Below, piece after piece: positions 28,387 through 36,474 of a DNA stretch of 46,278 bases. The notes under the pieces are model-generated. The model saw only the letters and a program-made list of their open reading frames with translations, ran no database searches and was not told the origin of the DNA. Within the stretch, counting starts at the first letter, position 1. Each line of letters begins with the position of its first letter. The position numbers were made by a program, and so were the translations under genes. The stretch is from Methanoculleus sp. UBA374 (GTDB taxonomy: Archaea > Halobacteriota > Methanomicrobia > Methanomicrobiales > Methanoculleaceae): positions 1 through 46,278 of the forward strand of contig DAYL01000008.1 in assembly GCA_002508705.1 (NCBI GenBank), in the 5' to 3' direction.

Positions 28387-28833
28387 ATGAACGTCCTCCT
28401 CATTCAACCGGAGGGGGTTGACCTCTACGCTACCCTGCTCAAATCCGAGACCAGCAGGAAGGCCCTCCGTTTTTACCAGCCCGACCATCTGGCATACGGG
28501 ATGCGCATCCGGACGGCGTCTCTCGGGAGTGCGCTTGCTCTCGTCTCCGAACTCCGGTGGTACATCCAGCGCTACGTCGAAGAGGTCCTCTTCGAGCCCG
28601 CGGAGGGGGGGGTCTTCTGCTCGTCCGGCCTTGCCGGGCAGATCTACGAGCGGGACGTGAGACCCGCCGCTCCGTGGAGGTACCGGTGTCTCTATCGGAT
28701 CTCGGGAGACCATATGGTTGATACCAGCTGGATGGGGGAAGGCACGACGCCGGAGGCGTATGCCGACCGGGTCGAGCCCGGCGATACGGTGCTTGAGGTC
28801 TGGTGCACCGAAGAGGAGTACCCGACCGGGTAG
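28387..28833 (+). CDS. Conserved small protein, resembling DUF5804
   Basis: 148 residues, no signal peptide or membrane helix. NVLLIQPEGVDLYATLLKSETSRKALRFY opens the protein and ASLGSALALVSELRWYIQRYVEEVLF follows; these resemble what I recall of DUF5804 proteins from haloarchaea and methanogens. The second half (WRYRCLYRISGDHMVDTSW to EEEYPTG) is acidic. No catalytic motif is recognisable and the function is unknown. ATG at 28387 gives the natural N-terminus; no strong ribosome site is visible. It stands alone downstream of PAN, with a 700-base stretch lacking an intact gene behind it. Confidence 0.6.
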   Translation: MNVLLIQPEGVDLYATLLKSETSRKALRFYQPDHLAYGMRIRTASLGSALALVSELRWYIQRYVEEVLFEPAEGGVFCSSGLAGQIYERDVRPAAPWRYRCLYRISGDHMVDTSWMGEGTTPEAYADRVEPGDTVLEVWCTEEEYPTG

Positions 28834-29160
28834 GGCGGCCGGGGCGTCGGCGGTCCAGGTATGCACGGCGGGCATCCTCCGCGGGATGAACGAAGGTCTG
28901 TCGGGATACCCCGGCCGCCCCCCCCTCTCCCGCAGCGATTGTTTCGCGGCAAGAGGATTCCCGGAACGGTGCACGTCCTGTGACTGCTGCGTAAGGGCCC
29001 GCCGCCCGGGCGGGTCGTATCGACCCGGAGTCGGGTCTCATTCCTGGGAGGGTATGAGGCTATCACAAGCCTCAGCCTCCGCGGACCCGAAACCAGGCCT
29101 CCAATCCCCGTCTATCGAGTATCTATGATGCGTATGAACTTTTTATGAGGAGGAGCGACC
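28834..29160. other. Non-coding stretch
   Basis: About 330 bases without a convincing gene. Reverse-strand open frames here are Arg/Pro-rich and overlap the gene before. The only notable signal is the purine-rich ATGAGGAGGAGCGACC just before the ATG at 29161, a strong ribosome site in front of what is now a very short frame. No RNA gene was recognised. Confidence 0.5.
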
Positions 29161-29298
29161 ATGGGACGATCGATATCGTTTGAGGAGAACATTCTCAAAA
29201 AAAAGACGGGTGCCCAATTCATTACCGGGTCACGCCCGACCGCCACGGCAATATCAAAAAATTGCCCCGGTGTGGGCAAAACTGGAGTCGAAATGTGA
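29161..29298 (+). pseudogene. Short frame with strong ribosome site, likely the 5' stub of a broken gene
   Basis: GAGGAGGAG lies a few bases before ATG, yet the frame stops after 45 residues (MGRSISFEENILKKKTGAQF onward). It overlaps, in another frame, the tail of an alpha/beta hydrolase. The likely reading is a gene start left after deletion and frameshift. A real 45-residue peptide cannot be excluded. Confidence 0.3.
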
Positions 29299-29401
29299 GT
29301 TTCACCGGATTCCGAACGCAGGCCACTGCTCCAATCAGGACAACCCCAAAGCGTTCAACTCACTGCTTGTCTCGTTCCTGCGTAAGCATCGCCCGGTGTG
29401 A
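29250..29401 (+). pseudogene. Remnant of an alpha/beta hydrolase C-terminus
   Basis: In this frame the peptide YQKIAPVWAKLESKCEF then HRIPNAGHCSNQDNP and AFNSLLVSFLRKH reads like the last 45 or so residues of an alpha/beta hydrolase, with the catalytic histidine in AGHCSN and the usual final helix. No nucleophile elbow or other core is present upstream, where only about 250 bases remain before the conserved DUF5804-like gene. It is therefore a decayed fragment. Which hydrolase subfamily it came from cannot be said; it is not obviously a copy of the one at 6799-7680. Confidence 0.5.
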
Positions 29402-29542
29402 ACTCTGCACTGTGACGCTCCCGGTATGCCCTCCGTGGACCGCCGTGCCCAGGAAAAGGGTTCCAGCGTTCAGAAAGAGAGTATGCCTGCCCTCCTCATT
29501 GCAGGACTATATTCCATATATTGGGAGATCGAACGCTGATAC

Positions 29543-30136
29543 ATGCAGCGCACATGGATCGGCGGGGATCTGAGGTTCTCCTACTGCACCGAGCACGACC
29601 TTCCCGATATATCCCGGATGCTCGCAAAGGAGTCGGTCTGCAGGTGGCTGTTCTTCGGACCGAACACGGAGGAGGCCACCCGGTCCTATTTTCTCCCTCT
29701 GATCGAGGAGATGCAGGCAGCGCTCGCGGAGGGGAAAACGCCGGATCACCATGTCTTCACAGTCAGACTGGAGGATACCGGGGAGTTCGTCGGGCAGTGT
29801 GCACTCCTGTCGGTCGATTTCAGTCCAGGAGCGTTTCTTATCGGCTACCAGTTCGACGATACGTACTGGGGAAGAGGCTACGGCACCATGGCCTGCAACT
29901 TTCTGGTCTACTTCGCTTTTGCCGTGCTCGACGGTTACCGGCTGAACGGCGACACCGTTGCCGATAACACGCCGTCGCGGCGGGTGATGGAGAGATGCGG
30001 CTTTGTCCGGGAAGGCGTCCAGAGGCGATACTGGCATGCACGGGGCGGGTATTACGATCGTGTGATCTTCGGCCTCCTCGCGAGCGATCTTGTTCCGGGG
30101 CGCCTTTCGGCACTGGAAAAAACGTTCAAGGCATAG
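29543..30136 (+). CDS. GNAT-family N-acetyltransferase (RimJ-like)
   Basis: 197 residues. A GNAT fold with LRFSYCTEHDLPDISRML at the start, HHVFTVRLEDTGEFVGQCALLSVD (beta 2-4), then the acetyl-CoA loop in FDDTYWGRGYGTMACNFLV and the C-terminal DNTPSRRVMERCGFVREG, the usual RimJ/RimL-type ending. It moves an acetyl group to a protein N-terminus or small amine; the substrate is unknown. A TATA-like CCATATATTG (29513-29522) lies about 25 bases before ATG at 29543, so the message may be leaderless. It converges with PAN copy 2. Confidence 0.85.
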   Translation: MQRTWIGGDLRFSYCTEHDLPDISRMLAKESVCRWLFFGPNTEEATRSYFLPLIEEMQAALAEGKTPDHHVFTVRLEDTGEFVGQCALLSVDFSPGAFLIGYQFDDTYWGRGYGTMACNFLVYFAFAVLDGYRLNGDTVADNTPSRRVMERCGFVREGVQRRYWHARGGYYDRVIFGLLASDLVPGRLSALEKTFKA

Positions 30137-30187
30137 CGTTCGGCTATAGTATTCCGGCAAAGCCGTTATTCAAAAAGAGAGTACCCT

Positions 30188-31426
30188 TCAGGCGAACATC
30201 TCGCCGAAGGTGGTATGGAAGTGGTGGCGGTCGAAGTCCACCGAGAGTTTGTCGATCGCCTTCATGAAGTCGTCGCCGGTGACCGCATCGCGCTCCATCC
30301 TGATGGCGAACATTCCCGCCTCCATGCATATCGCCCGGAGATCGGCGCCGTTCTTCCCTTCCGTGAGCCGGGAGACCTCCGAGAGGTTGACGTCCTCACC
30401 GAGGTTCATGTGCATGGTGTGGATCTTTAAGATGGCAAGCCTTCCTGCGTGGTCCGGGAGCGGGATCTCGATCATCCGGTCGAACCGGCCGGGACGGAGG
30501 AGGGCGCGGTCGAGGATATCGATCCGGTTCGTGGCGGCGATGATCTTGACGTCGCCCCGGTTTTCGAACCCGTCCATCTCCGCCAGGAGCTGCATCAGCG
30601 TCCGCTGGACTTCGCGGTCGCCGGACGTCGTCGAGTCGTTTCGGTGCGCGCCGATAGCGTCTATCTCGTCGATGAAGATGATCGACGGCGACTTCTGTTT
30701 CGCGAGGTCGAAGAGTTCCCTGACCAGGCGTGCCCCCTCGCCGATGTACTTCTGCACCAGCTCCGAACCCACCACGCGGAGGAAGTGCGCGTTTGTCTGG
30801 TGGGCAACCGCCCGTGCAAGGAGCGTCTTCCCCGTACCGGGAGGGCCGTAGAGGAGCACGCCTTTCGGCGGGGAGATCCCGACCTTCTCGAAGAGGTGCG
30901 GCTTTGTGAGGGGGAGCTCGACGGCTTCGCGGACCTCCTCGATCTGCGGCTCAAGGCCGCCGATGTTCTCGTAGGTCTCTTCCGGCGACTCAACCAGTTC
31001 CATGCCGTAGATCTGCGCGTCGTAACTCGTGGGGAGCACATCCACGATGGCGAGGGACTGCTGGTTGAGCGTGCATCTCACACCCGGTTTGAGGAGATCG
31101 GGGTCGATGAGCTGGGAGGTCCGGACTAAAAATCGCGGTCCTGCGCTGCTCCGCACAATCACCCGGCTGTTGTCGATAACGTCCGTAACCGTCCCGATCA
31201 CGAGCGGGGGACTTCTGAGCTGTTCGATCTCGCTCTTCAGTTTTCGGATCTCGCGTTCGTAGCGGATCTTCTGAGTCTCAACGTATCGTTTCTCGGACTC
31301 CATCTGGCGGAACTGCTCGCGCAGCTCCAGGTTTCGGTTTTCGAGGTTCGTTATCCTTTCCAGGAGATACTGGTAGATGTCTTCACCGGTATCCTTCTCG
31401 GGTGTCTGCCGAACGATATCTCCCAT
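30188..31426 (-). CDS. pan: Proteasome-activating nucleotidase (PAN), copy 2
   Basis: 412 residues from ATG at 31426, with GAGGAG upstream (the frame also has TTG at 31438). An N-terminal coiled coil (about 16-75: [30 protein letters not shown]) is longer than in copy 1. The OB fold and AAA+ module are complete: GPPGTGKT near 195, [34 protein letters not shown]. The C-terminus ends G-E-M-F-A: the HbYX position holds Phe instead of Tyr. So this copy may bind the 20S core differently or act partly without it. It is divergent from MBF1, sharing a 57-base promoter region. Two PANs are known in several euryarchaea. Confidence 0.95.
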   Translation of the reverse strand: MGDIVRQTPEKDTGEDIYQYLLERITNLENRNLELREQFRQMESEKRYVETQKIRYEREIRKLKSEIEQLRSPPLVIGTVTDVIDNSRVIVRSSAGPRFLVRTSQLIDPDLLKPGVRCTLNQQSLAIVDVLPTSYDAQIYGMELVESPEETYENIGGLEPQIEEVREAVELPLTKPHLFEKVGISPPKGVLLYGPPGTGKTLLARAVAHQTNAHFLRVVGSELVQKYIGEGARLVRELFDLAKQKSPSIIFIDEIDAIGAHRNDSTTSGDREVQRTLMQLLAEMDGFENRGDVKIIAATNRIDILDRALLRPGRFDRMIEIPLPDHAGRLAILKIHTMHMNLGEDVNLSEVSRLTEGKNGADLRAICMEAGMFAIRMERDAVTGDDFMKAIDKLSVDFDRHHFHTTFGEMFA

Positions 31427-31483
31427 GGGTCTCCTCAAATAATTATATAGGTTAAAATAAATATAAAGTTGTTTGCGAGACTT
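31427..31483. promoter_or_regulatory. Divergent promoter between PAN copy 2 and MBF1
   Basis: A 57-base A+T-rich gap. AAATAAATATAAAG (31455-31468) forms a TATA box for MBF1, placing its start at or near the ATG (31484), so leaderless. TATAATT on the reverse strand (31447-31441) and the TTTATATTTA block on that strand serve PAN copy 2. Overlapping boxes suggest linked control. Confidence 0.55.
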
Positions 31484-31972
31484 ATGCAGTGTGAACTATG
31501 CGGCGCTCCTATCCAGGGACCGTCAAAAATCATTATGATCGAGGGTGCGGAACTCTGTGTCTGCTCCCGATGCGCAAAATACGGTACGGAAGTCCAGCAA
31601 CCGCGACGAAAAGGCGCCCCGCAGAAGACATCGGGGTTCGCCGTCCCGCAGACCCGGAGGAGACCTCGCGACGTCTTCGACCTGATGGAAGGAGAGATCG
31701 TCGACGATTATGCCGACCGAATCCGGATCGCCCGCGAAGAGAAGGGGTGGTCCACGCTCGATCTCGCACAGGCGATAAAGGAACGCGAACTCCTCGTCAA
31801 AAAAATCGAGAAGGGAGACCTTATTCCCGAGGACGACGTCCGGAAAAAACTTGAAAAAGCGCTCAATATCAGGCTGATCGATTCGGCCGAAGACAGTACC
31901 TCCGCAGGCGGGCCGGGCCGGGTGGCCATGACCGTCGGCGACGTAATCGCGTTCAAGAAGAGCCGGAAGTAA
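31484..31972 (+). CDS. Multiprotein-bridging factor 1 (MBF1), zinc-ribbon and HTH
   Basis: 162 residues from ATG at 31484 (TTG at 31469 would overlap the TATA box). An N-terminal zinc ribbon has [10 protein letters not shown] and [10 protein letters not shown]; a flexible basic linker follows, then an XRE/Cro-type helix-turn-helix (about 85-140: [38 protein letters not shown]). MBF1 in archaea binds the ribosome or bridges transcription factors; its exact role is unsettled. Divergent from a PAN gene. A T-rich region after it (32094-32117) may end the transcript. Confidence 0.92.
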   Translation: MQCELCGAPIQGPSKIIMIEGAELCVCSRCAKYGTEVQQPRRKGAPQKTSGFAVPQTRRRPRDVFDLMEGEIVDDYADRIRIAREEKGWSTLDLAQAIKERELLVKKIEKGDLIPEDDVRKKLEKALNIRLIDSAEDSTSAGGPGRVAMTVGDVIAFKKSRK

Positions 31973-32287
31973 GGCTCTTCCCATACGTTTTTCCGGATCT
32001 TCTCCGGGCCCGTCACGGACTCACCCTTCGCGCGGGAATCCGGCACCTATTTATACAATAAATGGGTAACGCTATCCCTAATGCGTGGTGAATGTTTTTT
32101 CGCCGGTGAACGTTTTTACCTCGGCTAACGAAGTAACTCCTACCCCCGCAGAGACAACCAGCCGCCTTTTGACCGTCGATGTCGGTAACTCTGGAGCGGC
32201 AGCGTTTTATCGCTATTTTAGCCAGTTTACCTGGTATTAACCGTTCTCGGAAGACCGTATCATCCGGGTCCGGGAGGATTTGTGATC
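31973..32287 (+). promoter_or_regulatory. Promoter and leader of the aromatic operon, with direct repeats
   Basis: About 315 bases without a gene. Candidate TATA boxes are TTTATACAATAAA (32050-32062) and TTTTATCGCTATTTTAG (32205-32221); the latter suits a short leader. Two direct repeats, GGTGAATGTTTTT (32087-32099) and GGTGAACGTTTTT (32105-32117), start 18 bases apart. Their T-runs may terminate the MBF1 message, or the repeats may bind a regulator of the aro genes. GGGAGG (32272-32277) is the ribosome site. Confidence 0.45.
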
Positions 32288-33079
32288 ATGAGAGGAAAAG
32301 AGATTCGTCTGGAACGTATTATGGATCGGAACACCGGCAGGACCATCATCGTGCCGCTCGATCACGGCGTGACGCTCGGCCCCATCCCGGGGCTGGTCGA
32401 CGTCGGAAGGACCATCGATCTCGTCGCCGAAGGCGGGGCAAATGCGGTTATCGGGCACGTGGGGCTTGCGCTGCACGGACACCGGGGGCATGGGCGGGAC
32501 GTCGGTCTCATCATGCACCTCTCGGCAAGCACCAGCATCGGCCCCGACCCGAACGACAAGGTGCTTGTGAACACCGTTACGAACGCCCTGAAGATGGGCG
32601 CCGACGGCGTCTCGGTGCACATCAACGTCGGGGCCGACTCCGAGGCAAGGATGCTCGAAGACCTGGGCCGGGTCGCGGTCGAATGCATGGAGTGGGGAAT
32701 GCCGCTCCTCGCGATGATGTACCCGCGCGGTCGGAAGGTCGCGGACGAGCACGACCTTGAGAGCGTCAAACTTTCCGCACGGGTGGCGGCGGAACTCGGC
32801 GCCGACATCGTCAAGACGGTCTACACCGGCGATCCGGACTCGTTCCGGGAGGTGACCCGGGGATGCCCGGTGCCCGTCGTGGTCGCGGGAGGCTCAAAGA
32901 CCGACGACCGGGCGACCCTCGCCCTCGTCGAGGGCGCGATGGAAGGCGGAGCCGCCGGCATCTCTATCGGGAGGAACGCCTTCCAGCACCCGGCACCCAA
33001 CCGTCTGATCCGCGCTGCGGCGCTGATCGTCCACGAAGGACGGTCGGCAGAAGAGGCAATGGAGATTCTTCGGACGTGA
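32288..33079 (+). CDS. 2-amino-3,7-dideoxy-D-threo-hept-6-ulosonate (ADH) synthase, copy 1
   Basis: 263 residues from ATG at 32288 (GTG at 32282 possible; GGGAGG at 32272-32277 fits the ATG). A class I aldolase-like TIM barrel: [48 protein letters not shown], and the Schiff-base lysine in [11 protein letters not shown]. In archaea that lack DAHP synthase this enzyme (AroA') joins a hexulose-phosphate with aspartate semialdehyde to make ADH, the first step to dehydroquinate. It opens an eight-gene aromatic operon. A near paralogue follows 5 bases later. The same fold includes archaeal fructose-bisphosphate aldolase; context favours ADH synthase. Confidence 0.9.
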   Translation: MRGKEIRLERIMDRNTGRTIIVPLDHGVTLGPIPGLVDVGRTIDLVAEGGANAVIGHVGLALHGHRGHGRDVGLIMHLSASTSIGPDPNDKVLVNTVTNALKMGADGVSVHINVGADSEARMLEDLGRVAVECMEWGMPLLAMMYPRGRKVADEHDLESVKLSARVAAELGADIVKTVYTGDPDSFREVTRGCPVPVVVAGGSKTDDRATLALVEGAMEGGAAGISIGRNAFQHPAPNRLIRAAALIVHEGRSAEEAMEILRT

Positions 33080-33084
33080 ACGAG

Positions 33085-33870
33085 ATGATTGGAAAAGAGA
33101 TCCGCCTCGAGCGGATTATGGACCGAAATACCGGCCGCGCCGTGATCATCCCCATGGATCACGGGTTCACGATGGGTCAGATCGAGGGGCTCTGCAACAT
33201 GACCAGGATCGTCAGCGCCGTGAGCGAGGGCGGGGCGAATGCCATCGTCCTCCATAAGGGCATGGTGAAGGGGGGGCACCGGAAGCACGGAAAGGATATC
33301 GGCCTCATCGTGCACCTCTCCGCAAGCACCTCGATGAACCCGGACCCGAACGACAAGGTGCTCGTCTGCACCGTGGAGGAGGCGGTCGCGCTCGGCGCCG
33401 ACGCGGTCTCGATCCACATCAACCTGGGCGCGCCGAACGAGTCGCGGATGCTTGAGTCGGCGGGCGCAGTGGTGCGGGACTGCAACCGCTGGGGGATGCC
33501 GCTCCTGATCATGATCTACCCCCGCGGCAGGGGGGTCGACCCGACCTCGCCGCAGGCGATAGGGCACTGCGTCCGGGTCGCCGAGGAACTCGGCGCCGAC
33601 CTGATCAAGACGAGTTACACCGGCGACCCTGAGACATTCCGCCGGATCACCGCGGCCTGTTCGGTGCCGGTGATGATCGCCGGCGGCGAGAAGGGCGGGG
33701 ACTTCGAGACGCTCACGACCATCCGTGACGCGATCGGGGCGGGCGCGGCGGGCGTCTGCATGGGAAGGAACGCCTTCCAGCGCGACGACCCCGCCCGGTT
33801 CATAGCCGCGATCTGCCGGGTGGTCCACGAGGGCAGAAGCCCGGCCGAGGCGCTGGAGACCGGGCAATGA
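33085..33870 (+). CDS. ADH synthase-family protein, copy 2
   Basis: 261 residues from ATG at 33085; a GTG at 33076 overlapping the previous stop is also possible. More than half of the residues match copy 1 by eye, including [15 protein letters not shown] at the start, HLSASTSMNPDPNDK, IYPRGRGV and the Schiff-base region ADLIKTSYTGD. Differences cluster in GFTMGQIEGLCNMTRIVSAV and GMVKGGHRKHG, near the active-site mouth. It may be a second ADH synthase, or one of the pair may have moved to another sugar-phosphate condensation. The end overlaps the dehydroquinate synthase start by 4 bases. Confidence 0.85.
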   Translation: MIGKEIRLERIMDRNTGRAVIIPMDHGFTMGQIEGLCNMTRIVSAVSEGGANAIVLHKGMVKGGHRKHGKDIGLIVHLSASTSMNPDPNDKVLVCTVEEAVALGADAVSIHINLGAPNESRMLESAGAVVRDCNRWGMPLLIMIYPRGRGVDPTSPQAIGHCVRVAEELGADLIKTSYTGDPETFRRITAACSVPVMIAGGEKGGDFETLTTIRDAIGAGAAGVCMGRNAFQRDDPARFIAAICRVVHEGRSPAEALETGQ

Positions 33871-34853
33871 AGCGGTTCTGGGTCGATGTCAGACCGTGGC
33901 GAAAGGACCTTGCGACGGCCGCTATCGAGAGCGGCGCGGACGCCCTGGCCGTCGACGATGCGGGGCGCGTGCGGGAACTCGGGCGGGTGGCGACGGTCGC
34001 GGAGAACGGCGATCTCGTCCCCGGAAAGGACGTCTTCGAGGTCGAGATCGTCGATAAGGCGACCGAAGAGGAGGCGCTCCGGCTCTCCCGCGAGGGGCTC
34101 GTCGTCGTCCGGACACGGGACTGGACGGTCATCCCGCTCGAGAACCTCGTCGCGCAGTCGGACCGGATCATCGCCGCAGTCGCGAGCGCCGATGAGGCGG
34201 CGGTCACCCTGACCGTCCTCGAACGCGGGGCGGCGGGTGTCCTCCTCTCGACCGACGACCCGGCGGAGGTCCGGCGGACGGCAAAGACGCTCGCCGGCGC
34301 CGGTCGCGAGGTCTCCCTCGTCCCGTTCGAGGTGACCCGGATCGCCCCCGTCGGGATGGGCGACCGGGTCTGCGTGGATACCTGCTCCCTCCTCGCCGAC
34401 GGCGAGGGCATGCTCGTCGGCAACACCTCCTCGGCGTTCCTGATGGTGCACCCCGAGACCCTGGAGAACCCCTACGTGGCGCCGCGTCCGTTCCGGGTGA
34501 ACGCCGGGGCGGTGCACGCCTACATTCTCCTCCCGGACGGGAAAACGGCCTACCTTGCCGACCTCGCGGCGGGCGATAAGGTGCTCGTCGCGGAGCATAC
34601 CGGCGCGACTCATGACGCGGTCGTCGGCAGGGTGAAGATCGAGCGCCGCCCGCTCCTCCTTGTCGAGGCGAAGGCCGGCGATGTAAAGGTGAGTCTGGTC
34701 CTCCAGAACGCCGAGACGATCCGGCTTGTGGCGGAGGACGGCGCGCCGGTATCGGTCGCGGTCCTCGCGGTGGGCGACAGGGTTCTCGGCAGCATCGCAG
34801 AGGGCGGGCGGCACTTCGGCATCGCCGTTGCGGAGACGATCCGGGAGAAGTGA
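33867..34853 (+). CDS. 3-dehydroquinate synthase II (AroB')
   Basis: 328 residues. This archaeal enzyme deaminates and cyclises ADH, using NAD, to give 3-dehydroquinate. Typical features are KRFWVDVRPWRKDLATAAIESG, ARERG-like TVLERGAAGVLLSTDDP, MGDRVCVDTCSLLADGEGMLVGNTSSAF and PFRVNAGAVHAYILLPDGKTAYLADL. Overlaps of 4 bases with the previous gene and 5 bases between its stop and the next ATG show it is within one transcript. It is unrelated to bacterial AroB. Length is a little short of the usual 330-380. Confidence 0.94.
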   Translation: MKRFWVDVRPWRKDLATAAIESGADALAVDDAGRVRELGRVATVAENGDLVPGKDVFEVEIVDKATEEEALRLSREGLVVVRTRDWTVIPLENLVAQSDRIIAAVASADEAAVTLTVLERGAAGVLLSTDDPAEVRRTAKTLAGAGREVSLVPFEVTRIAPVGMGDRVCVDTCSLLADGEGMLVGNTSSAFLMVHPETLENPYVAPRPFRVNAGAVHAYILLPDGKTAYLADLAAGDKVLVAEHTGATHDAVVGRVKIERRPLLLVEAKAGDVKVSLVLQNAETIRLVAEDGAPVSVAVLAVGDRVLGSIAEGGRHFGIAVAETIREK

Positions 34854-34858
34854 CGCGA

Positions 34859-35683
34859 ATGCTTGCAGGCATCATCGGCGGCACCGGGCAGATGGGACGA
34901 TTCTTTGCGGAAGTCTTTCGAGCGGCGGGATGGGAGGTGATCGTCTCCGGGACCAGAACCGCGCTATCCAGCCGGGAGATCGCGGAGACGGCGGACCTCG
35001 TCATGGTCTCGGTGCCGATCCGCGCCACCGTCGGGGTGATCCGGGAGGTCGCCCCGCTTCTTACGGAGGAGCAGGTCTTCTGCGACCTGACGTCCCTCAA
35101 GGTCGAGCCGGTCCGGGCGATGCTCACCTCCCGTGCGGAGGTGATCGGGCTCCACCCGATGTTCGGGCCGGGCGCCGCCTCGCTCCGGGGCCAGACGATC
35201 GTCGCGACCCCGGGGCGGTGCCGCCCGGAGACCCTCGAGGGTCTTCTCTCGGTCTTCCGCGACCAGGGAGCGTCGGTCACCCTCTCGACGCCGGAAGACC
35301 ACGACCGGATGATGGCGGTGGTCCAGGGGCTCACCCACTTCGGGACGCTCGCGAAGGCGGAGGCCATCCGCCGGACCGGCGCCGATGTCGGGGAGACGCT
35401 CTCGTTCACAAGCCCCGTCTACCGGATCGAGATAGGATTCGTCGGAAGGCTCCTCGCCCAGGATGCGGACCTCTACGGGGACATCCTGCAGATGAACCCG
35501 GCCGTTCCCGGGGTGCTTGCGGCGTTCGAGGAGGCGGTCCGGACGCTCCGGGAGATCGTCGAGTCCGGGGACCGCGAGCGGTTTCGGGCGTTCTTTTCCG
35601 GGAACTCCAGCCACTACGCCTCGTATCTCCGCGCCGCGACGGAAGAGACGGACGACCTCATCAACCATGCGGTGGGCCGATGA
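34859..35683 (+). CDS. tyrA: Prephenate dehydrogenase
   Basis: 274 residues from ATG at 34859, with GGGAG upstream; a GTG at 34850 would overlap the previous stop. The Rossmann loop GIIGGTGQMGRFF starts it; SVPIRATVGVIREV, GLHPMFGPGA and STPEDHDRMMAVVQGLTHF are TyrA signatures (the HPMFGPG block holds active-site residues). It oxidises prephenate with NAD(P) to 4-hydroxyphenylpyruvate for tyrosine. No chorismate mutase or ACT domain is attached. A 4-base overlap joins it to pheA. Confidence 0.93.
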   Translation: MLAGIIGGTGQMGRFFAEVFRAAGWEVIVSGTRTALSSREIAETADLVMVSVPIRATVGVIREVAPLLTEEQVFCDLTSLKVEPVRAMLTSRAEVIGLHPMFGPGAASLRGQTIVATPGRCRPETLEGLLSVFRDQGASVTLSTPEDHDRMMAVVQGLTHFGTLAKAEAIRRTGADVGETLSFTSPVYRIEIGFVGRLLAQDADLYGDILQMNPAVPGVLAAFEEAVRTLREIVESGDRERFRAFFSGNSSHYASYLRAATEETDDLINHAVGR

Positions 35684-36474
35684 CCGTCCTGACGCTCGGG
35701 CCGGCCGGGACGTTCAGCCACGCACTCGCGGCCCGGCTCTACGGCGGCGGTATCGAACTCCTGCCGACCATCCATGCCGTCATCGAGCGCGTGGCGGGCG
35801 GCTCGGCTATCGGCCTCGTCCCGATCGAGAACTCGGAGACCGGCGGCGTGGGCGAGACGCTCCGGGGGCTCATGGAGTTCGACGTCTCGATCACCGGAGA
35901 AGCGTATATGCCCATCCGGCACCACCTCGCGGCCCGGGGGGAGCCTGGCCGCCTCTCGGTCATCTACGCCCATCCGCAGACGCACGAGCAGTGCTCCGTC
36001 ATCCTCACCAGGCTCGGGGTGGAGGTCGTGCACACGAGCAGCAACGCCGCAAGCGCGGCCGCGATGCGGAAAGAAAGCCGTGCCGGGGCGGTCGTCCCGG
36101 AGACGGCGGCGGCGATCTACGGCCTACCTATAGCCCTCCGCGACATCCAGGACAGCAGGGAGAATATCACCCGGTTCGTGGAGATATCCGCCGCCCCCCG
36201 TGAGGAGACGGGCTGCACGAAGTGCAGCCTCCTTGTGGACCCGGAGATCGACCGGGCGGGTCTCCTCGCCGACCTGCTCGGGGTCTTTGCCCGGCGTGGG
36301 GTCAACCTGACCCGGATAGAGTCTCGGCCGGCCCGCCGGGGTATGGGGCGATATATCTTCTTCATCGACGTCGAGATATCTGAGGGATGGCGGGAGGCGA
36401 AGGAGGAACTCAAAGGGATGACCGCCGTCAGGGAACTCGGGTGTTACGCATGCATGGAGGTGCCAGGGATATGA
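35680..36474 (+). CDS. pheA: Prephenate dehydratase
   Basis: 264 residues. The PDT domain has TLGPAGTFSHALA, IGLVPIENSETGGVGETL, HPQTHEQC, and ENITRFVEI with the catalytic TRF motif. An ACT domain follows (about 185-262: KCSLLVDPEIDRAGLLADLL, RIESRPARRG), where the ESRP motif binds phenylalanine for feedback inhibition. It makes phenylpyruvate. There is no chorismate mutase domain, unlike the Escherichia coli bifunctional PheA. Start and stop overlap neighbouring genes by 4 bases each. Confidence 0.95.
   Translation: MTVLTLGPAGTFSHALAARLYGGGIELLPTIHAVIERVAGGSAIGLVPIENSETGGVGETLRGLMEFDVSITGEAYMPIRHHLAARGEPGRLSVIYAHPQTHEQCSVILTRLGVEVVHTSSNAASAAAMRKESRAGAVVPETAAAIYGLPIALRDIQDSRENITRFVEISAAPREETGCTKCSLLVDPEIDRAGLLADLLGVFARRGVNLTRIESRPARRGMGRYIFFIDVEISEGWREAKEELKGMTAVRELGCYACMEVPGI

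Noticed and set aside
28834..29066. Reverse-strand open frames downstream of the DUF5804-like gene
   Set aside because: Composition is Arg/Pro-rich, they overlap the real gene and have no ribosome site or family motif.
34726..35679. Long upstream extension of the pheA frame
   Set aside because: It overlaps dehydroquinate synthase and tyrA in another frame and is Arg/Pro-rich; the family N-terminus starts at 35680 with an ATGA overlap.
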